Positions 13,701 through 24,660 of a DNA stretch of 64,000 bases are shown here, piece by piece. Position 1 is the stretch's first letter, and each line of letters begins with the position of its first letter. Position numbers and translations under genes: made by a program. Origin of the DNA: Humulus lupulus (Eukaryota > Streptophyta > Magnoliopsida > Rosales > Cannabaceae); assembly GCF_963169125.1 (NCBI RefSeq), contig NC_084794.1, forward strand, positions 229,186,219 through 229,250,218, read 5' to 3'. Under the pieces are notes generated by a model, which did not search any database, had not been told where the DNA came from, and worked only from the letters and a program-made list of their open reading frames with translations.

Positions 13701-16700
13701 TATCTCGGCCACATCATTTCTCAGCAAGGAGTTACAACCGATCCTGACAAAGTAAAGGCAATGCTAGAGTGGCCAGTACCCAATACAACAAAGCTCTCCG
13801 AGGTTTTTTGGGCCTTACGGGGATACTACAAAATTTTGTGGCAAATTATACTCCAATTGCTCAACCTTTAACAGATCAGCTGAAAAAAGATCAATTCTCT
13901 TGGGGGACAGCAGCTGACCAAGCACTCCGCAAGCTCCAAACAACTATGACTCAAGTTCCGGTGTTGGCATTAACCTGATTTTTCCCAGCCCTTTTTCATA
14001 GAGACTGATGCTTCAGGTCACGGTTTAGGGCTTTCCTATTAAAAAATCAGAAACCCATTGCCTTTTCCAGTCAAGTTTTGGGCACCCAAGCTCATAGAAA
14101 ATCGATCTATTAAAAGGAATTGATGGGGATAGTCTATGCAGTAGCTAAATGGCGTCCTTACTTGCTAGGCCGCAAGTTTATAGTAAGGACCAACAAGCAG
14201 AGTCTAAAATTTCTGTTGAGGCAAGTCATAGGCTCGGAGTATCAAAAATGGGTTTCCAAGATAATGGGGATGGAATTCGAGATTGAGTATCGACCAAGTG
14301 CCCATAACCAAGTCGTTGATGCCTTATCTCGATTCTCGACAAGTGGACATGGCTACCCTTGATAACACGATCACCTCGGAATGGAATCTATGGCTTGAAT
14401 TAGCAACTAAAATAAAGGTTGATCCAGTGTTGAAACAATTACTTGATGATGTCAAAACAGGCAGTAAGGTACATCATAGATTTCAAGTACACAACGACCT
14501 TCTCCATTACAAACATCACTTGTTTATTCCAAAGAAATCCACATTAATTCCTAGAATATTAGCGGAATTCCACAATACTCCCTTTAGTGGACACTCGGGG
14601 GAGCTCAAGACTTACAAACAAGTGGCTGCCAAAATCTTTTGGGAAGGTCTATGAGAGGATGTCTATCGATTTGTTCAAAGTGTTACTCCAAATGCCAACA
14701 AAACAAGCTTCTCACTATATCTCTGACTGGTTTATTGCAGCCCTTAGCACTTCCGACACAAGTTTGGGATGAGGTCACTATGGATTTTATAGAAGGGTTA
14801 CCAAAGTTGAAAGGATAGGATACTATATTGGTGATTGTTCACCGTCTATCTAACTATGCCCATTTTATTAAACTTAAGCACCCATTTTCTGCTCCTACAT
14901 TGGCTAATTTCTTCATCAAAGAAATAGTTAGAGTACATGGTGTTCCTCAATCCATCATCTCGGATAGAGACAGAATTTTTCTAAGTCTGTTTTGGAGCCA
15001 TCTCTTCAAACTACAAGGCACTACTTTGAAGAAAAGCACTGCCTATCACCCACAAACTGATGGGCAATCCGAGGTGCTAAATCGCTGTTTAGAAATATAT
15101 CTAAGGTGTTTTACGTACCAACAGCCAAAGCAGTGGTCAAAATGGATGGCATGGGCTGAATACTCCTACAACACATCTTACCATTCCTCACTCAAAAGTA
15201 CCCCATTCAAGGCTCTATATGGTCGAGACCCTCCTGCCCTTATACCCTACAAGAAAGGGACTACAATAGTGTCTTCTGTGGATGACCTGCTGGATTCTAG
15301 AGACGCCATCTTAGATGATCTTCGGATGCATCTTCTTCGAGCCCAACACAGAATGAAGCTCCAAGCAAACACCAAGAGAAGGTTGCTTGAATTTTCAGTT
15401 GGAGACATGGTCTACCTCAAGCTAAGACCATACCGCCAACGCTCTCTTGCTAAACGCTCCGACGAAAAAGCTCTCAGCTCATTATTATGGGCTTTTTCCT
15501 ATGATTCGGCGCATTGGTTCTATGGCATACAAGCTCCAGCTCCTTGATCATGCCCGAATTCATCCGGTTTTCCATGTCTCTCAGCTCCATCGAGCTATTG
15601 GCGACGAACCAGCAACTCCAACCATTCTGCCACAGCTCACATCTGACCTAGAACTACAAACGGAGCCTGAAACAGTACTTAATCTCCAGTTTGCTGCTCC
15701 CAATGCCTCCTACCCTTTGGAAGTCCTCATCAAATGGAAGACTATACCAAATTATGAAGCTACATGGGAGCCTTACCACGGGGGGTTGATAAGCCTCCAA
15801 TCAATTTAGTATATTCTTGGACAGAAGCTGTAATTAGTTTATTCTTTTATCTAGTTGGCAATTTGTTTTATCTAGCAGGTTATATTTTAGAGGGCTGATT
15901 TGTATTAATCCTAGCTGGCAACTGGTTTCAATCTGTCTAGTATTCCTTTTGTAAGGTTAGCTTGGAAATAGAAGAGATTGTACTCTAGGAGAGAACAGCC
16001 CTCTCGAAAGGTTATATTTGGAAATACTAGCCTCTCGAAAGCTAGGTGTAACTACTGTCTTCGTTTTTAAATAATGTAATTCTACGAGGGATTTCCAGTA
16101 TTTTGTGTTCAATACTTTGATAGATAATTTCTACTCTAAGATTATTCTATCAAAACCCTTGACAAAATTACCGTCAAAGATATGCTCGGGCACATCCTGA
16201 ACTCGAGAGGCTAGTGCCTCCCAACGAATTCGATAATCATTCACCGTGATCTCCTGTCGCACCAACAAAAACTCTTCGGACAACGATCCAACCAGCTGAG
16301 CCTGAAATTGAGATAGCAACAAAATTTTCAGAGTCACCCATGAAGTTATTGGACAGCGCTAGTTCTCCCATTAAAACCAAGTCAGCGTGTCACCCTCCAA
16401 GACTATTATGGTTGTTTCCAACATGTGAGCTTCGGTCATATGTGACAACGAAAAAAAACGTTCAACTCTGTAAATCCATCCCTAGGGATTATTGCCGGAA
16501 AACAATGGTAATTTCATCAGAGGTGGACGATAGTCACACCCAAACCATGGGGCTGAAAATGGAGAATCCAAGGAGGAAGTGGAACAGATATGTATTTTTG
16601 CAAAGTAGGCAGTTGACTTCCCAACGCCATGTCGCCATCAAGAGCCCGACAAGACTAATCAACACTAATGGCAAAAGGATCGCAAGCATCCTTACAACTT

Positions 16701-19700
16701 GGCTGGTTCAGCTGAGCACCAATCATTTCTAACGCCTTTTCCACAGCCGACATCCGAGAGATCCCCTCCTTCAATGAAAGATATCGGACTTCATTGCAGC
16801 AAGTTCCGATTGAACACCCTGCTACAAATCTAAAAATCACCCCTCAAGAGAATCAACAACCGCCTCAAGCTTCTTTCTTAGCCATGGAGGATCGTTAGTC
16901 TCTGATAACAATTGATAAGGATTCCCTGCCAATTTAGTAACACAGAACTAGATAGAAGAAAGGATAATAGAAGAAATAATGGAATAACTGCACTTATCAG
17001 GATTTCGAGAGCCTGAAACTCTCCCATTTACAAATTACTCAAACAATCCACACCTTTCCATAAACTCTCTACACTCCCTTTATTCCTTGCTCTTAGAGGT
17101 ACACCATACAAATCTGTACCCCAACCTTAGTCTACCCTAGCCTATACAACAACTTACCACACCATTGCTTTCCCACTGCTTCTTTACTTCCTGATGATGA
17201 TTGAGTAACCACCTCACCATTCCTCATCCTACGTGCATACATATAGGTAAGTGGAGGCCTATCATATTGTTAGTTACATTATATATGTAGCATAAAAATG
17301 AATGAAGGGGGGGGGTAAGATTTGTTGGTATTCCAAATATATTCCTTTCCAAAGAAGAATACGACCAAATTTCAAGCCACACACCTTTCAAAACATATGT
17401 TTCTCTTAATCATGTAACTTGCCCAGAACCCCAAAACCAGCCCCTAGCACTTACAAAATAAATTTACTAAAAAGAGAAATATCCCATATAATCTTCTTAA
17501 ATAAACATCATGACAACCAAGGTCAATTTTTGCTTAACTCTGCATCCTTACACAATTAGTGCACAATATAATTAGGCTCCATATTTCCAACAATTTTTGT
17601 TCTTATTTTTCACTTGTAAATTAGCAATTTTTTAGGGTTAAAATGTACAAGACTCCAAAAGCGTCTCTTAGTGACTTGGCAAAAGCATCTCTTAGTGACT
17701 TGACATAAACCATCAAATATTGGAAAAAAACACAGAAAGAGTAATGTTACAAAAGAACAAACAAACAAATAAAATAGATCACCACACAAAATAGGTAGAA
17801 AATTCAAGTAAATAACAGTAGCTAGATAATACCTTAACCATATCATCCTCCAAGATTTCACTTACTCTTCCAGACCAATAACAACTATCAGTAAACCAAT
17901 CAACTAAATCTCCAACCTTCCTGACATCCTTGAAAACTACTGACACTTCTGAGATGTTATTGACATTAGGCATTTGACTTTCACGATATACAGTAGGAAA
18001 GGGCGGTCGCAGCATTATCTCCTTTTTTTGCTGTAACTTCCCAGTCTTAGTTGGGCGCCTTTGATATAACAAAATTGACTCTGCATCTGCAAATAAAAAT
18101 AACAAATGACAGAGAATTACGAATATTAAACATCTCATCCCTTGTAAATACAGTAGCATATATGTTAAAAAATAAACTATCATCCTTGTACATACTAAAT
18201 ATAAAAAACACTTGAGCCAGATACCATTCTGCTCCGTTAAAGAAACATTACCTCCTATAAAAATTATGCACTACTTATTGAAACAAATACAAGTACAAAA
18301 CCTATTAAAAATCACACATCACTCATTAAAACAAATTCAAGTGCAAAAACCTGATAGAATTGTGCATCACTTCTTAAAATATACATAATATACAACTAAT
18401 AAGGGCTGTCGATGCTTTAAGGTGAAAACTGTAACATGATGAAAAACTTCCCATCTCCTAGAAGCTACATACAGGCTTCCTTTGTCCACATAATAAAATA
18501 AATACATAATTAGCATACACTTAAGAAAGATCTAGATGTAAAACAACAGACACTTAAAAAGAAGTGGTTTATCTCACACATAGTGTCTGAGCATCTAAAC
18601 TAATCATTCAAATTGTATAGTATCATGAATATCAACAAAAACCATTAGCTTTAAGTGATGTTTAAAAAGAACAAAATATACAAAAATGAATATGCATATT
18701 TGTGACCATATATATACAACTGTGTGTGAATGGTTTCTTGATACAAAACAAAAGGATCATACACATCCTAGCACTTTACCTTCACCAGGAAAGTCAAAAT
18801 ACTCAAGAACGAACTTCTTCTGACTTTTTTCCTTTAAAGTACCCTTTATCTGAATAAAAAAAAATTAACAACATGCATAAACTTTGTGTCATTAAAGCTT
18901 TACTAACTGATATGACAAAAAATAACACAAAATGGGAATATATATATGGGAATTTTCCTAGGTAGGGCATCACTTTTGCCCCTACCATAGGAGCATTTTC
19001 AATTTTTGGCACTTGGAGAAATTATAACCTATTTTTTTTTTGCAAGGCGTACATTATAGCTTATAACAGATATTCCACCAATTTTTAAAAAATTTCGAAT
19101 AATTTACATTAACAAAATTAGAATTCAAACAGTCAGTTGCACACGTGTCTTATTTTTTTTTTATACGCGTGAAAAACAGATTATTTGAACTCTGATTTCA
19201 CTATTGCAAATTATTTAGAATTTCTCGAAAATTGGCAGGATGAATGTAATAACTATAACGTACGCCATTATACAAAAAAAATTAGGCTATAATTCACCAA
19301 GTACCAAAATTTGAAAACGTTCCTACGGTATGACATTGTACATAATAGTTAGAATAGTCATTCCACCAATTTTCGGAAAATTCCAAATTATTTACGATGG
19401 TGAAATCAGAGGTCAAACAATCAGTTACATAAGTGCTTAACTTTTTTTATACACATGGAAAACATATTATTTGAACTCTGATTTCAGCACTTTAAATTGA
19501 TCGGAATTTCTTGAAAATTAGCGGGATACCTGTTATAGCTATAATGTACGTCATCATGCAAAAAAAAAAAATATGTTATAATTTCTCCAAGTCCTAAAAA
19601 TAGAAAACACTCCTACAGTAGAGAGGCAAAAATAATGACCCTACCTATAAACAAAAACAATGAAAATAATATGAAACACCCAAAAAGCTCCCAATGTGTA

Positions 19701-20808
19701 TTCAAATTAAGGTAAAGATTTTATATTAATAATTAATTAAAAAAATTGTTTCAAATGGTTGACTACCTCTAGTCACAAGGGAGAAAGGAATTAAAAAAGA
19801 CTGCAGTATCCTTAACAGTTACATTACCTAATACCCTTTACTCCTTTACTTTTCTAGCCCAACATTATATTCTTACACAGAAACACAATGCCTCCAGAGA
19901 TTAAAAAGAACATGCATTTTTTTTTAACTAAGCTCTGTCTATCTTACAATTTTTTGAGACTAGGAAATGATAGCAATTGCTATGTGGGTACTCAAGAGGG
20001 AGTCGGACCTCAGTCCTTGTTGGACCAAATCACATGCCTGGTGTAAACATGCATTTTAACAGAAGAGCATCCAGCCAAGCAATGTCATGAACCCAACATT
20101 ATATTCTTACACAAAAACGCAATGCCTCCAGAGATTAAAAAGAAAACATGCAATTTTTTTTAACTAAGCTCTGTCTAACAATTTTTTGAGACTAGGAAAT
20201 GATAACAATTGCTATGTAGGTACAGTAGGAACTCGGACCCTCAGTCCTTGTTGGACCAAATCACATGCCTGAAGTAAACATGCAGTTTAACAGAAGAGCA
20301 TCCAGCCAAGCAATGTCATGAGCGAAAAGGTATCACAAAGTAGTAATTGACCCTCAACCAACTATATGTTTAAGCAACTTTACAGCTCTTGCCTAATTAA
20401 AGAAAAGACTAACTAATTATCATATAGTAAGTGATAAGGCAAGGATTTGGTCCTTCTTCATGTAATATACTTGTTCCAAACTACACATTCTATTCGTATA
20501 TGATCAAATACTCAAGTACTGTACTTCTAAAAACTAAACTGAAATAACGTGATGTGATACAAAAGAACTACAGTATATAATATGGAATCTTAACAACCCA
20601 GCAAACATTTGCCTAAATGCAATCCCGCAGTTCCACCACCACCACTAATAGAGCCAACAAACGAATATAGAAAGGCAAACCCAAGAAGCCACAAAATTCT
20701 AATACGAAAATTTACCTTGCAGCGGAACCACGCACCACGAAAGCCTCCGCAAAATGATCTTGATTCGGCTAGATGACCCACTTTGAATGGTAATTCACGC
20801 ACCGCCAT
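7709..20808 (-). CDS. Agenet/Tudor-like domain protein, 441 aa, six coding exons
   Basis: Coding exons, in order of transcription: 20808-20716, 18849-18780, 18086-17833, 10142-10026, 9383-9332, 8448-7709. All introns are GT-AG; the joined length is 1326 bp with no internal stop. The start [16 protein letters not shown] opens Agenet repeat 1 (about residues 6-75). Repeat 2 spans about 110-173 and includes [19 protein letters not shown] and [10 protein letters not shown]. Residues 196-398 are serine- and asparagine-rich, likely disordered, with a duplicated 44-residue block. The C-terminus (about 399-441) carries [12 protein letters not shown] and [14 protein letters not shown], which resembles plant Tudor-like proteins of the At4g32440 type (from memory). 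Agenet domains are Tudor-family folds that often read chromatin or bind RNA; the ligand here is unknown. The frame is intact despite 6.6 kb of transposon in intron 3, so the gene is probably live. Confidence 0.85.
7952..8293 (-). repeat. Internal 44-residue duplication in the Agenet protein
   Basis: Block A (8293-8162, residues 248-291) and block B (8083-7952, residues 318-361) align over 44 residues. Both have the frame MH...D..SDM..xSG.G.T..SDNDS.SH.KS..N.I.GT. The DNA is similar too, so this is an in-frame duplication with a 70-residue period. Confidence 0.75.
10695..11022 (-). repeat. 3' LTR of the intronic chromovirus
   Basis: 328 bp, aligned with 16913-17264. The two differ by many substitutions and small indels (for example near 10990-11010 versus 17200-17250), so the insertion is not recent. 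Confidence 0.88.
11299..12219 (-). pseudogene. Integrase remnant of the outer chromovirus
   Basis: Minus-strand translation gives a zinc-finger/core stretch (CATCQQ), then the catalytic core and the C-terminal part. The best open piece (11751-11299) includes [24 protein letters not shown] and [16 protein letters not shown], typical of gypsy integrases. Stops and frameshifts are present around 11760-12050. A chromodomain is not clear downstream. It is non-functional. Confidence 0.8.
12221..12571 (+). repeat. 5' LTR of nested chromovirus
   Basis: 351 bp with TATA box at about 12350 and poly(A) signal near 12490. Its right end TTCTATCA is shared with the 3' LTR. Confidence 0.85.
12582..13427 (+). 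CDS. gag of nested chromovirus (open, C-terminally shortened)
   Basis: 281-codon frame starting 11 bases after the LTR. The N-terminus has a glutamine-rich coiled-coil stretch (about residues 25-80). It is followed by a linker and by the retrotransposon gag domain (about 145-281) with [22 protein letters not shown] and [13 protein letters not shown]. Family proteins continue with a CCHC zinc knuckle and protease. Here a stop comes right after IPSLRAEL, and downstream sequence jumps to reverse transcriptase, so the pol start has been lost. Gag would assemble the particle around the element RNA. Confidence 0.8.
   Translation: MTAEMGPKKTMEKSDSVTGFEDDLEALKTEVSEIKGSIQNSMKEMANKIQQQLQETLQQQFKTLLDIQERSRTLQESREEVNGATGSQEKGKHKDSAAPFEPQQSGTQPSFQRWSTGTSPTAGFKGTWNYEGGSLDQGQQGTRFRHEHRLKKLKMSTFDGENPDGWILQAKRFFIFHDYDKVEKIEAAFISFSGDALLWYQYKSNKRAIHSWEEMKRLMLRHFRDSQDGSLYDQFLTVKHEGSLSDYKKFTRLLAPLKTVESAIQLSTFMNGLIPSLRAEL
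13430..15809 (+). pseudogene. Broken pol of nested chromovirus (RT, RNase H, integrase, chromodomain)
   Basis: RT remnant with [10 protein letters not shown] (catalytic DD) at about 13545-13590, then RT thumb and RNase H pieces (13769-14362, including GFLGLTG and VADALSRF-like VVDALSRF). Integrase zinc finger and core follow at 14283-15547 with SDRD and GQSEV, giving the second D and the E of the DDE triad. The first D is in MDFIEGLP at about 14780. A C-terminal [11 protein letters not shown] motif precedes the chromodomain EVLIKWK...EATWEP (15720-15775). At least five stops or frameshifts split it. Confidence 0.85.
15808..16152 (+). repeat. 3' LTR of nested chromovirus
   Basis: About 345 bp. 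The left end is uncertain by a few bases because of divergence. A purine run CACGGGGGGTTGAT just before it serves as the polypurine tract. Confidence 0.8.
16153..16840 (-). pseudogene. gag remnant of the outer chromovirus
   Basis: Pieces 16840-16655 and 16337-16153 are gag-like: MIGAQLNQP, then [24 protein letters not shown] and FVKGF, as in the C-terminal part of the retrotransposon gag domain. The reading ends at the nested insertion site. Frames are broken between the pieces. Confidence 0.6.
16913..17264 (-). repeat. 5' LTR of the intronic chromovirus
   Basis: 352 bp, followed on its outer side by the TSD TATTG (17265-17269) and on its inner side by a primer-binding site. Confidence 0.88.
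18947..19648. mobile_element. Fold-back MITE in intron 1 (copy A)
   Basis: Starts GGGAATTTTCCTAGGTAGGG and ends AATGACCCTACCTATA, so the ends are inverted. The interior is partly self-complementary and holds two tandem versions of a module with TTTGAACTCTGATTTC. It is homologous to 48171-48726 and 49357-49749. No coding. The Mutator-like class is a guess. Confidence 0.65.
19858..20321. repeat. 234-bp tandem duplication in intron 1
   Basis: Units 19858-20091 and 20092-20321 are near-identical, from CCCAACATTATATTC to AAGCAATGTCATGA, differing by a few substitutions and small indels (such as a 4-base loss after TCTGTCTA). Confidence 0.85.
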
Positions 20809-20830
20809 GATAGCTAATTAAGAATCAAGA

Positions 20831-20999
20831 CTGAAAAAGAAAAAAAAAACTAAAATCCATTTTTTTCTTAACAAATAAAGAAGATTAAGATTGATAAATT
20901 GAAGAGTGTATTTCACAGTAGAATCATGTATGGAGACAAATAATTTAGTAATTAATTAATAAATAGAATAATAAAACCTGTGAAGTAACGTTCACTCAC
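20831..20999 (-). other. Likely 5' UTR intron of the Agenet gene
   Basis: On the minus strand a donor ATG|GTGAGTG lies at 21000/20999 and an acceptor TTTTTCAG ends at 20831, 22 bases before the start codon at 20808. The upstream leader would lie in about 21001-21130. It contains TTAGGGTT, a telo-box-like motif near 21085. Transcript ends cannot be seen. Confidence 0.45.
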
Positions 21000-21570
21000 C
21001 ATAATTCATTAACAATGTGGGCGAGATTGAGCTTTTCTCTTCGAAAATTGAAGAAATTATGAGGTTGAAGACACTGAGAAAGGGAACCCTAATCTAATCA
21101 CCATATCGAGCAAGTTTAAATCGATTTGGTACAGAGGGGTTGAAGACAGATGAATAATGCATGTTTTATTTATTCTTTAATTGCAGTTTAGTCCTTCTAA
21201 ACTTTCAAAACAAATAGACTTATTTGCAGAAAAAATCCCTAACTTAACCAATTTCTTGTACTTAAGCCCTTAACTTTAAATTTTTGCATTTAAATACTCA
21301 ATTTCTTAAAAAATTAGCTAGGGCTGTTCATAAAATCCGTAAACTGTGGTCCCGAACCCCACCCAATCCGGACGAAACCATTTGAATTCAGACCAAAAGA
21401 ATCTGGCGTCATTGGTCTGGTTATCCGGACCATTTATGTAATTATGGTCCCATCACGGTCTTAATTCTATCCAAATAGTCAAATCCAGATCGAACTGTAT
21501 ACATACATTTTTTTAAATAAAAAAATCACATATGTATACATTGAAACAATACAATATTTAATATGTGAAC

Positions 21571-22131
21571 TAGGGGTGAGCATCGGTCGGTTTGGACGGT
21601 TTTTTCACAACAAAAAATCCACAATTCGGTTTTCGGTCCGGTTTGGTGCAATCCAAAAATCGACCGAACCAAACCAGTTTAAAAAAAAACCGACCGTTTT
21701 GGATCGCGGTTTGGTCGGTTAAACCGACCAAACCGAATTGATTATTGTTTTTTTTTTTTAAGTTTTAGTTAAAAAATTAAAAATTTTGGATTGTTGGAAT
21801 TCATTTTTGTGCATTTTTAAAACATAAATATATAGAACATAATTACATTTACAAATTTTAAAGTTTGAAACATAATTAAAAGTCCATAATTAAAAGTACA
21901 AATTTTAAAAAATTTAATAATTATATAATATTATATTATTATTTTATTATGTTCGGTCGGTTTCGGTTTTATTGGTCGGTTCACCCAAAATTTCAAAACC
22001 GACCGAACAGTGGCGGTTTGCACCGTCGGCGGTTTTTTCGGTTTTTGGTTTAAACGGTTTTGGTTTTTTCGGTGTTCGGTAGGTCGGTGTACACGATTTT
22101 TTCGGTTTTTCGGATTTTATGCTCAGCCCTA
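21571..22131. mobile_element. hAT-type MITE with perfect 8-bp TSD
   Basis: Ends TAGGGGTGAGCAT and ATGCTCAGCCCTA are inverted repeats with one mismatch in 13. The TSD ATGTGAAC is perfect at 21563-21570 and 22132-22139. The body is full of CGGTTT/AAACCG phrases on both halves, so it can fold on itself. It is 561 bp and has no coding. Confidence 0.9.
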
Positions 22132-23090
22132 ATGTGAACCGATTGTTTCGGGATACTTAAACATCAACTATTAACCTTCCCTTTTAATTTTAAACGAAAT
22201 TTCCCCTTATCTTGCAGTCTCGCTCATAAGTCTCTCAAACGATACAATCGACTCTCAGACTACGAGTACCCCTCTCTCTCTCTCGGTGCCTTGCAATGCT
22301 GGTCGTTTACTACCATGTTAGTTAAATTAAGTTTTGTTTTGTTTTTTCAATTTTGTTAAATATATGTTTATATAATATATAGATTTGTATATGTATATAA
22401 TTTGACTGTGTTGTTTATCTCAGTTACACCCCATTGTCGTAGACACCTCCTCCATCACTATTGATGTCGACTACCTATAATGCCCATAATTTTCTATCTT
22501 TATTAAAATACTAGTTTCAATAATAACTTAAAAGATTTCATAGTATGACTGAAACCTTAGTGAGTCCTTATTGAAAATAATGTAGAGTTGGATCCAACGT
22601 TCAAAAACAAAAGAGAATTTGATGCAGTCTTAAAATAAATAAATACTTCCCACTGATAAATTAACATAAGGAAATACTCTAAGGAACTATGGCATTCCAT
22701 ATCGTTTCCTCGTTTATTGGCTCCCCGCAACACATATGTATACATTATGGAAAACTGACACAACTCACCATGTGTGCCAAACAAGTCTACCTAGTGTCTA
22801 CCTGCAAGGGAGAAAGTAATGGGGTGAGCTAAAAGCCCAATAAGGAAGTACAAACATGACATACAAGCATAAGCGACATATCTCATACATTTTTAACATA
22901 CTTTTCTTATAGCAATCATTATCAACATATGTCATTCATAAACATAAGACAATTTGCGACATAAGCATAATCGTACATTATACGATCATAATCATAAACG
23001 TAAGAACAATTGCAACATAAACATAAACATACAACATAATATCATGACACTCATATTGTCCAATGATCAGCAACACAAGAATACATGATA
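22132..23090. other. Non-coding spacer with LTR-like remnant
   Basis: No supported gene. Sequence near 22800-22845 (GTGAGCTAAAAGCCCAATAAGG) resembles the conserved block GTGAGCCGAAGCCCAGCAAG of the G1 LTRs on the minus strand, so part of 22440-23080 is probably a diverged gypsy LTR. Confidence 0.35.
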
Positions 23091-24589
23091 TGTGTGTGCA
23101 AGTACACAATCGCTAGCAAGTAATATACTAGTAAGTATTTTTATATCGTATCCTCACAGATTGCTAAGCTAAAAATTGCAATAACCAAAAACTACACAAT
23201 TTGGGATGAAAATATAGCAAGGAAAATTTGATTGAATCACGAACTATTTAGAAAATAAAGACAAATGAAAATGGCAGCAAGGACTAAATACAAACTTAAA
23301 GCACTAGTGATTGAACAATTGATGGTGAGAAGTTAGAGTCAGTAATCCCCCTAATATGCAATTCTCGGCAAAATGCTATAGAGAGATGCTATAGCAAAAC
23401 TGACTTTGTCAACTAGGAATTCAATGAGTTCATAAGCCTTTTTCCAAAGTTTTTATGATTTGATTCTCCAAATTAATTAACATATTCCTATGTCTAATTA
23501 ATGTTAAGTACACCCAGTTAAGCTCAATTCCTTTTTTGTCATGCAAGGTGATTATACATTTCTATATTATCACAAATTAAGCTCCAAAGAGATTAAACAT
23601 GCATTATCCAAATCCTATGTCTAATGACACTAATCTTTTCAGCATTAATATCATCTCAAACACTCACATTTGATGGCCAAACAAAAGCAAGTATAAGCAA
23701 TATAACAATTTGGATAAACAAAGTCTAGATTAGTAATAGTATCCTTTGCATAATCACCCATAACTACATATTAGGGTTCATAGATAACTCTAACTAAAAT
23801 GGAGTTTAGCTCGTAATTGGAAACAACAAAAGAGAAATTAGGAGTTCATCCATGGTTCAACACAATACAAAAATCCAAAGTTCAAATACAAAAAAAGAGA
23901 ACAATGGTTTAAGAAAGCAAGCCCAATGATGTCTCTATGTGGTTCTTTCCCCTTTTCTTCTTCTCCTTTGTGTTGTAAGCTTCTCTCCTCCAAAATGGTT
24001 GTCCAAATGGTCTAGAAAGTTCTCAGCCGCCAGCCTCCTTTCCTCTTTTGGGTCTGAAATTCTCTCCTTCTCTCTCTTGAAGATGATGCCTCATTTTTGT
24101 GTTAGCTCATTAGGGTAAAGACTCGTCATCCCTCCTTTGGTATGCACGTGACCCCTATTACAAAATGGGGAGATGAGTTTAGCAGCTCCACATCAGCTTT
24201 GACTCCATCTCAGCTCCCTTGACTCCACATCATTTAAAATTTCAACTCCTACACATCATGTGTTCACTTTTTGCACATGATGCAGTTTTGCTATAAAAAT
24301 ATGCTACAACAAATCTGGGATGTTTGTTACAAAAGTTTCGCACTTAATTAGTTGTTAGCTTCCAAATAAAATGCTAGTACCTAAACATGCATAAACTATT
24401 TTTTATAGCATTCTCAAGGTAATTCCAATCATTCTCAATAGCAAAGACACTAAAGCAACAAGAACAACTACACATTGAATATAATACAACATAACTAGAA
24501 TTCACACAATTATTATACAAATCACTCTCAATTATTTCATTTTTATAGTTCAAAAGCATGTTATATAACTCTATATTCTAGAGTTATCA
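23091..24589 (-). repeat. Probable 3' LTR of a large minus-strand element
   Basis: On the minus strand a purine tract AAGTTTGGGGGTG (24602-24590) is followed by TGATAACTCTAGAATATAG. This is the polypurine tract plus LTR start of a common plant gypsy type. The far end at about 23091 (TGTGTGTGCAAGTACAC) is a guess from its TG and typical wording. Confidence 0.5.
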
Positions 24590-24660
24590 CACCCCCAAAC
24601 TTAAATCATTGCTCGCCCTCGAGTCCTGACTCAACAAGACAACACACAACCTAAGGGATA

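Larger units (their letters stand above)
12221..16152 (+). mobile_element. Second chromovirus nested in the first, opposite orientation
   Basis: LTRs at 12221-12571 and about 15808-16152 are homologous and both end TTCTATCA. Flanks are AAACA (12216-12220) and AAACC (16153-16157), a 5-bp TSD with one mismatch. The primer-binding site follows at 12573 (ATTGGTGCGGTGAC). Order inside: gag, truncated reverse transcriptase, RNase H, integrase, chromodomain, so it belongs to the chromoviruses. The LTR promoter TATAAATAGGGG lies at about 12350-12362 and an AATAAAG signal near 12490. The gag C-terminus, protease and first half of reverse transcriptase are deleted. Confidence 0.85.
10695..17264 (-). 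mobile_element. Chromovirus-type gypsy element in intron 3, with LTRs and TSD
   Basis: LTR pair: 16913-17264 (5') and 10695-11022 (3'), with TGATA...TATCA-type ends and clearly homologous bodies. The 5-bp TSD TATTG is perfect (10690-10694 and 17265-17269). The primer-binding site after the 5' LTR (minus, 16911-16899) reads TTGTTATCAGAGA, close to the tRNA-iMet type TTGGTATCAGAGC. Inside are a gag remnant (16840-16153) and an integrase remnant (12219-11299). Protease, reverse transcriptase and RNase H are missing. The plus-strand element at 12221-16152 sits exactly between the two remnants. It runs in the same orientation as the host gene. Short LTRs suggest a Reina-like clade (inference). Confidence 0.88.
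10143..17832 (-). other. Transposon-swollen intron 3 of the Agenet gene
   Basis: Donor AAG|GTATTATC at 17833/17832 and acceptor TTATAG at 10143 bound a 7690-bp intron. About 6570 bp of it is the nested chromovirus pair at 10695-17264. Without the element and one TSD the intron would be about 1.1 kb, like its neighbours. Phase is 0 at both sides. Confidence 0.8.
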
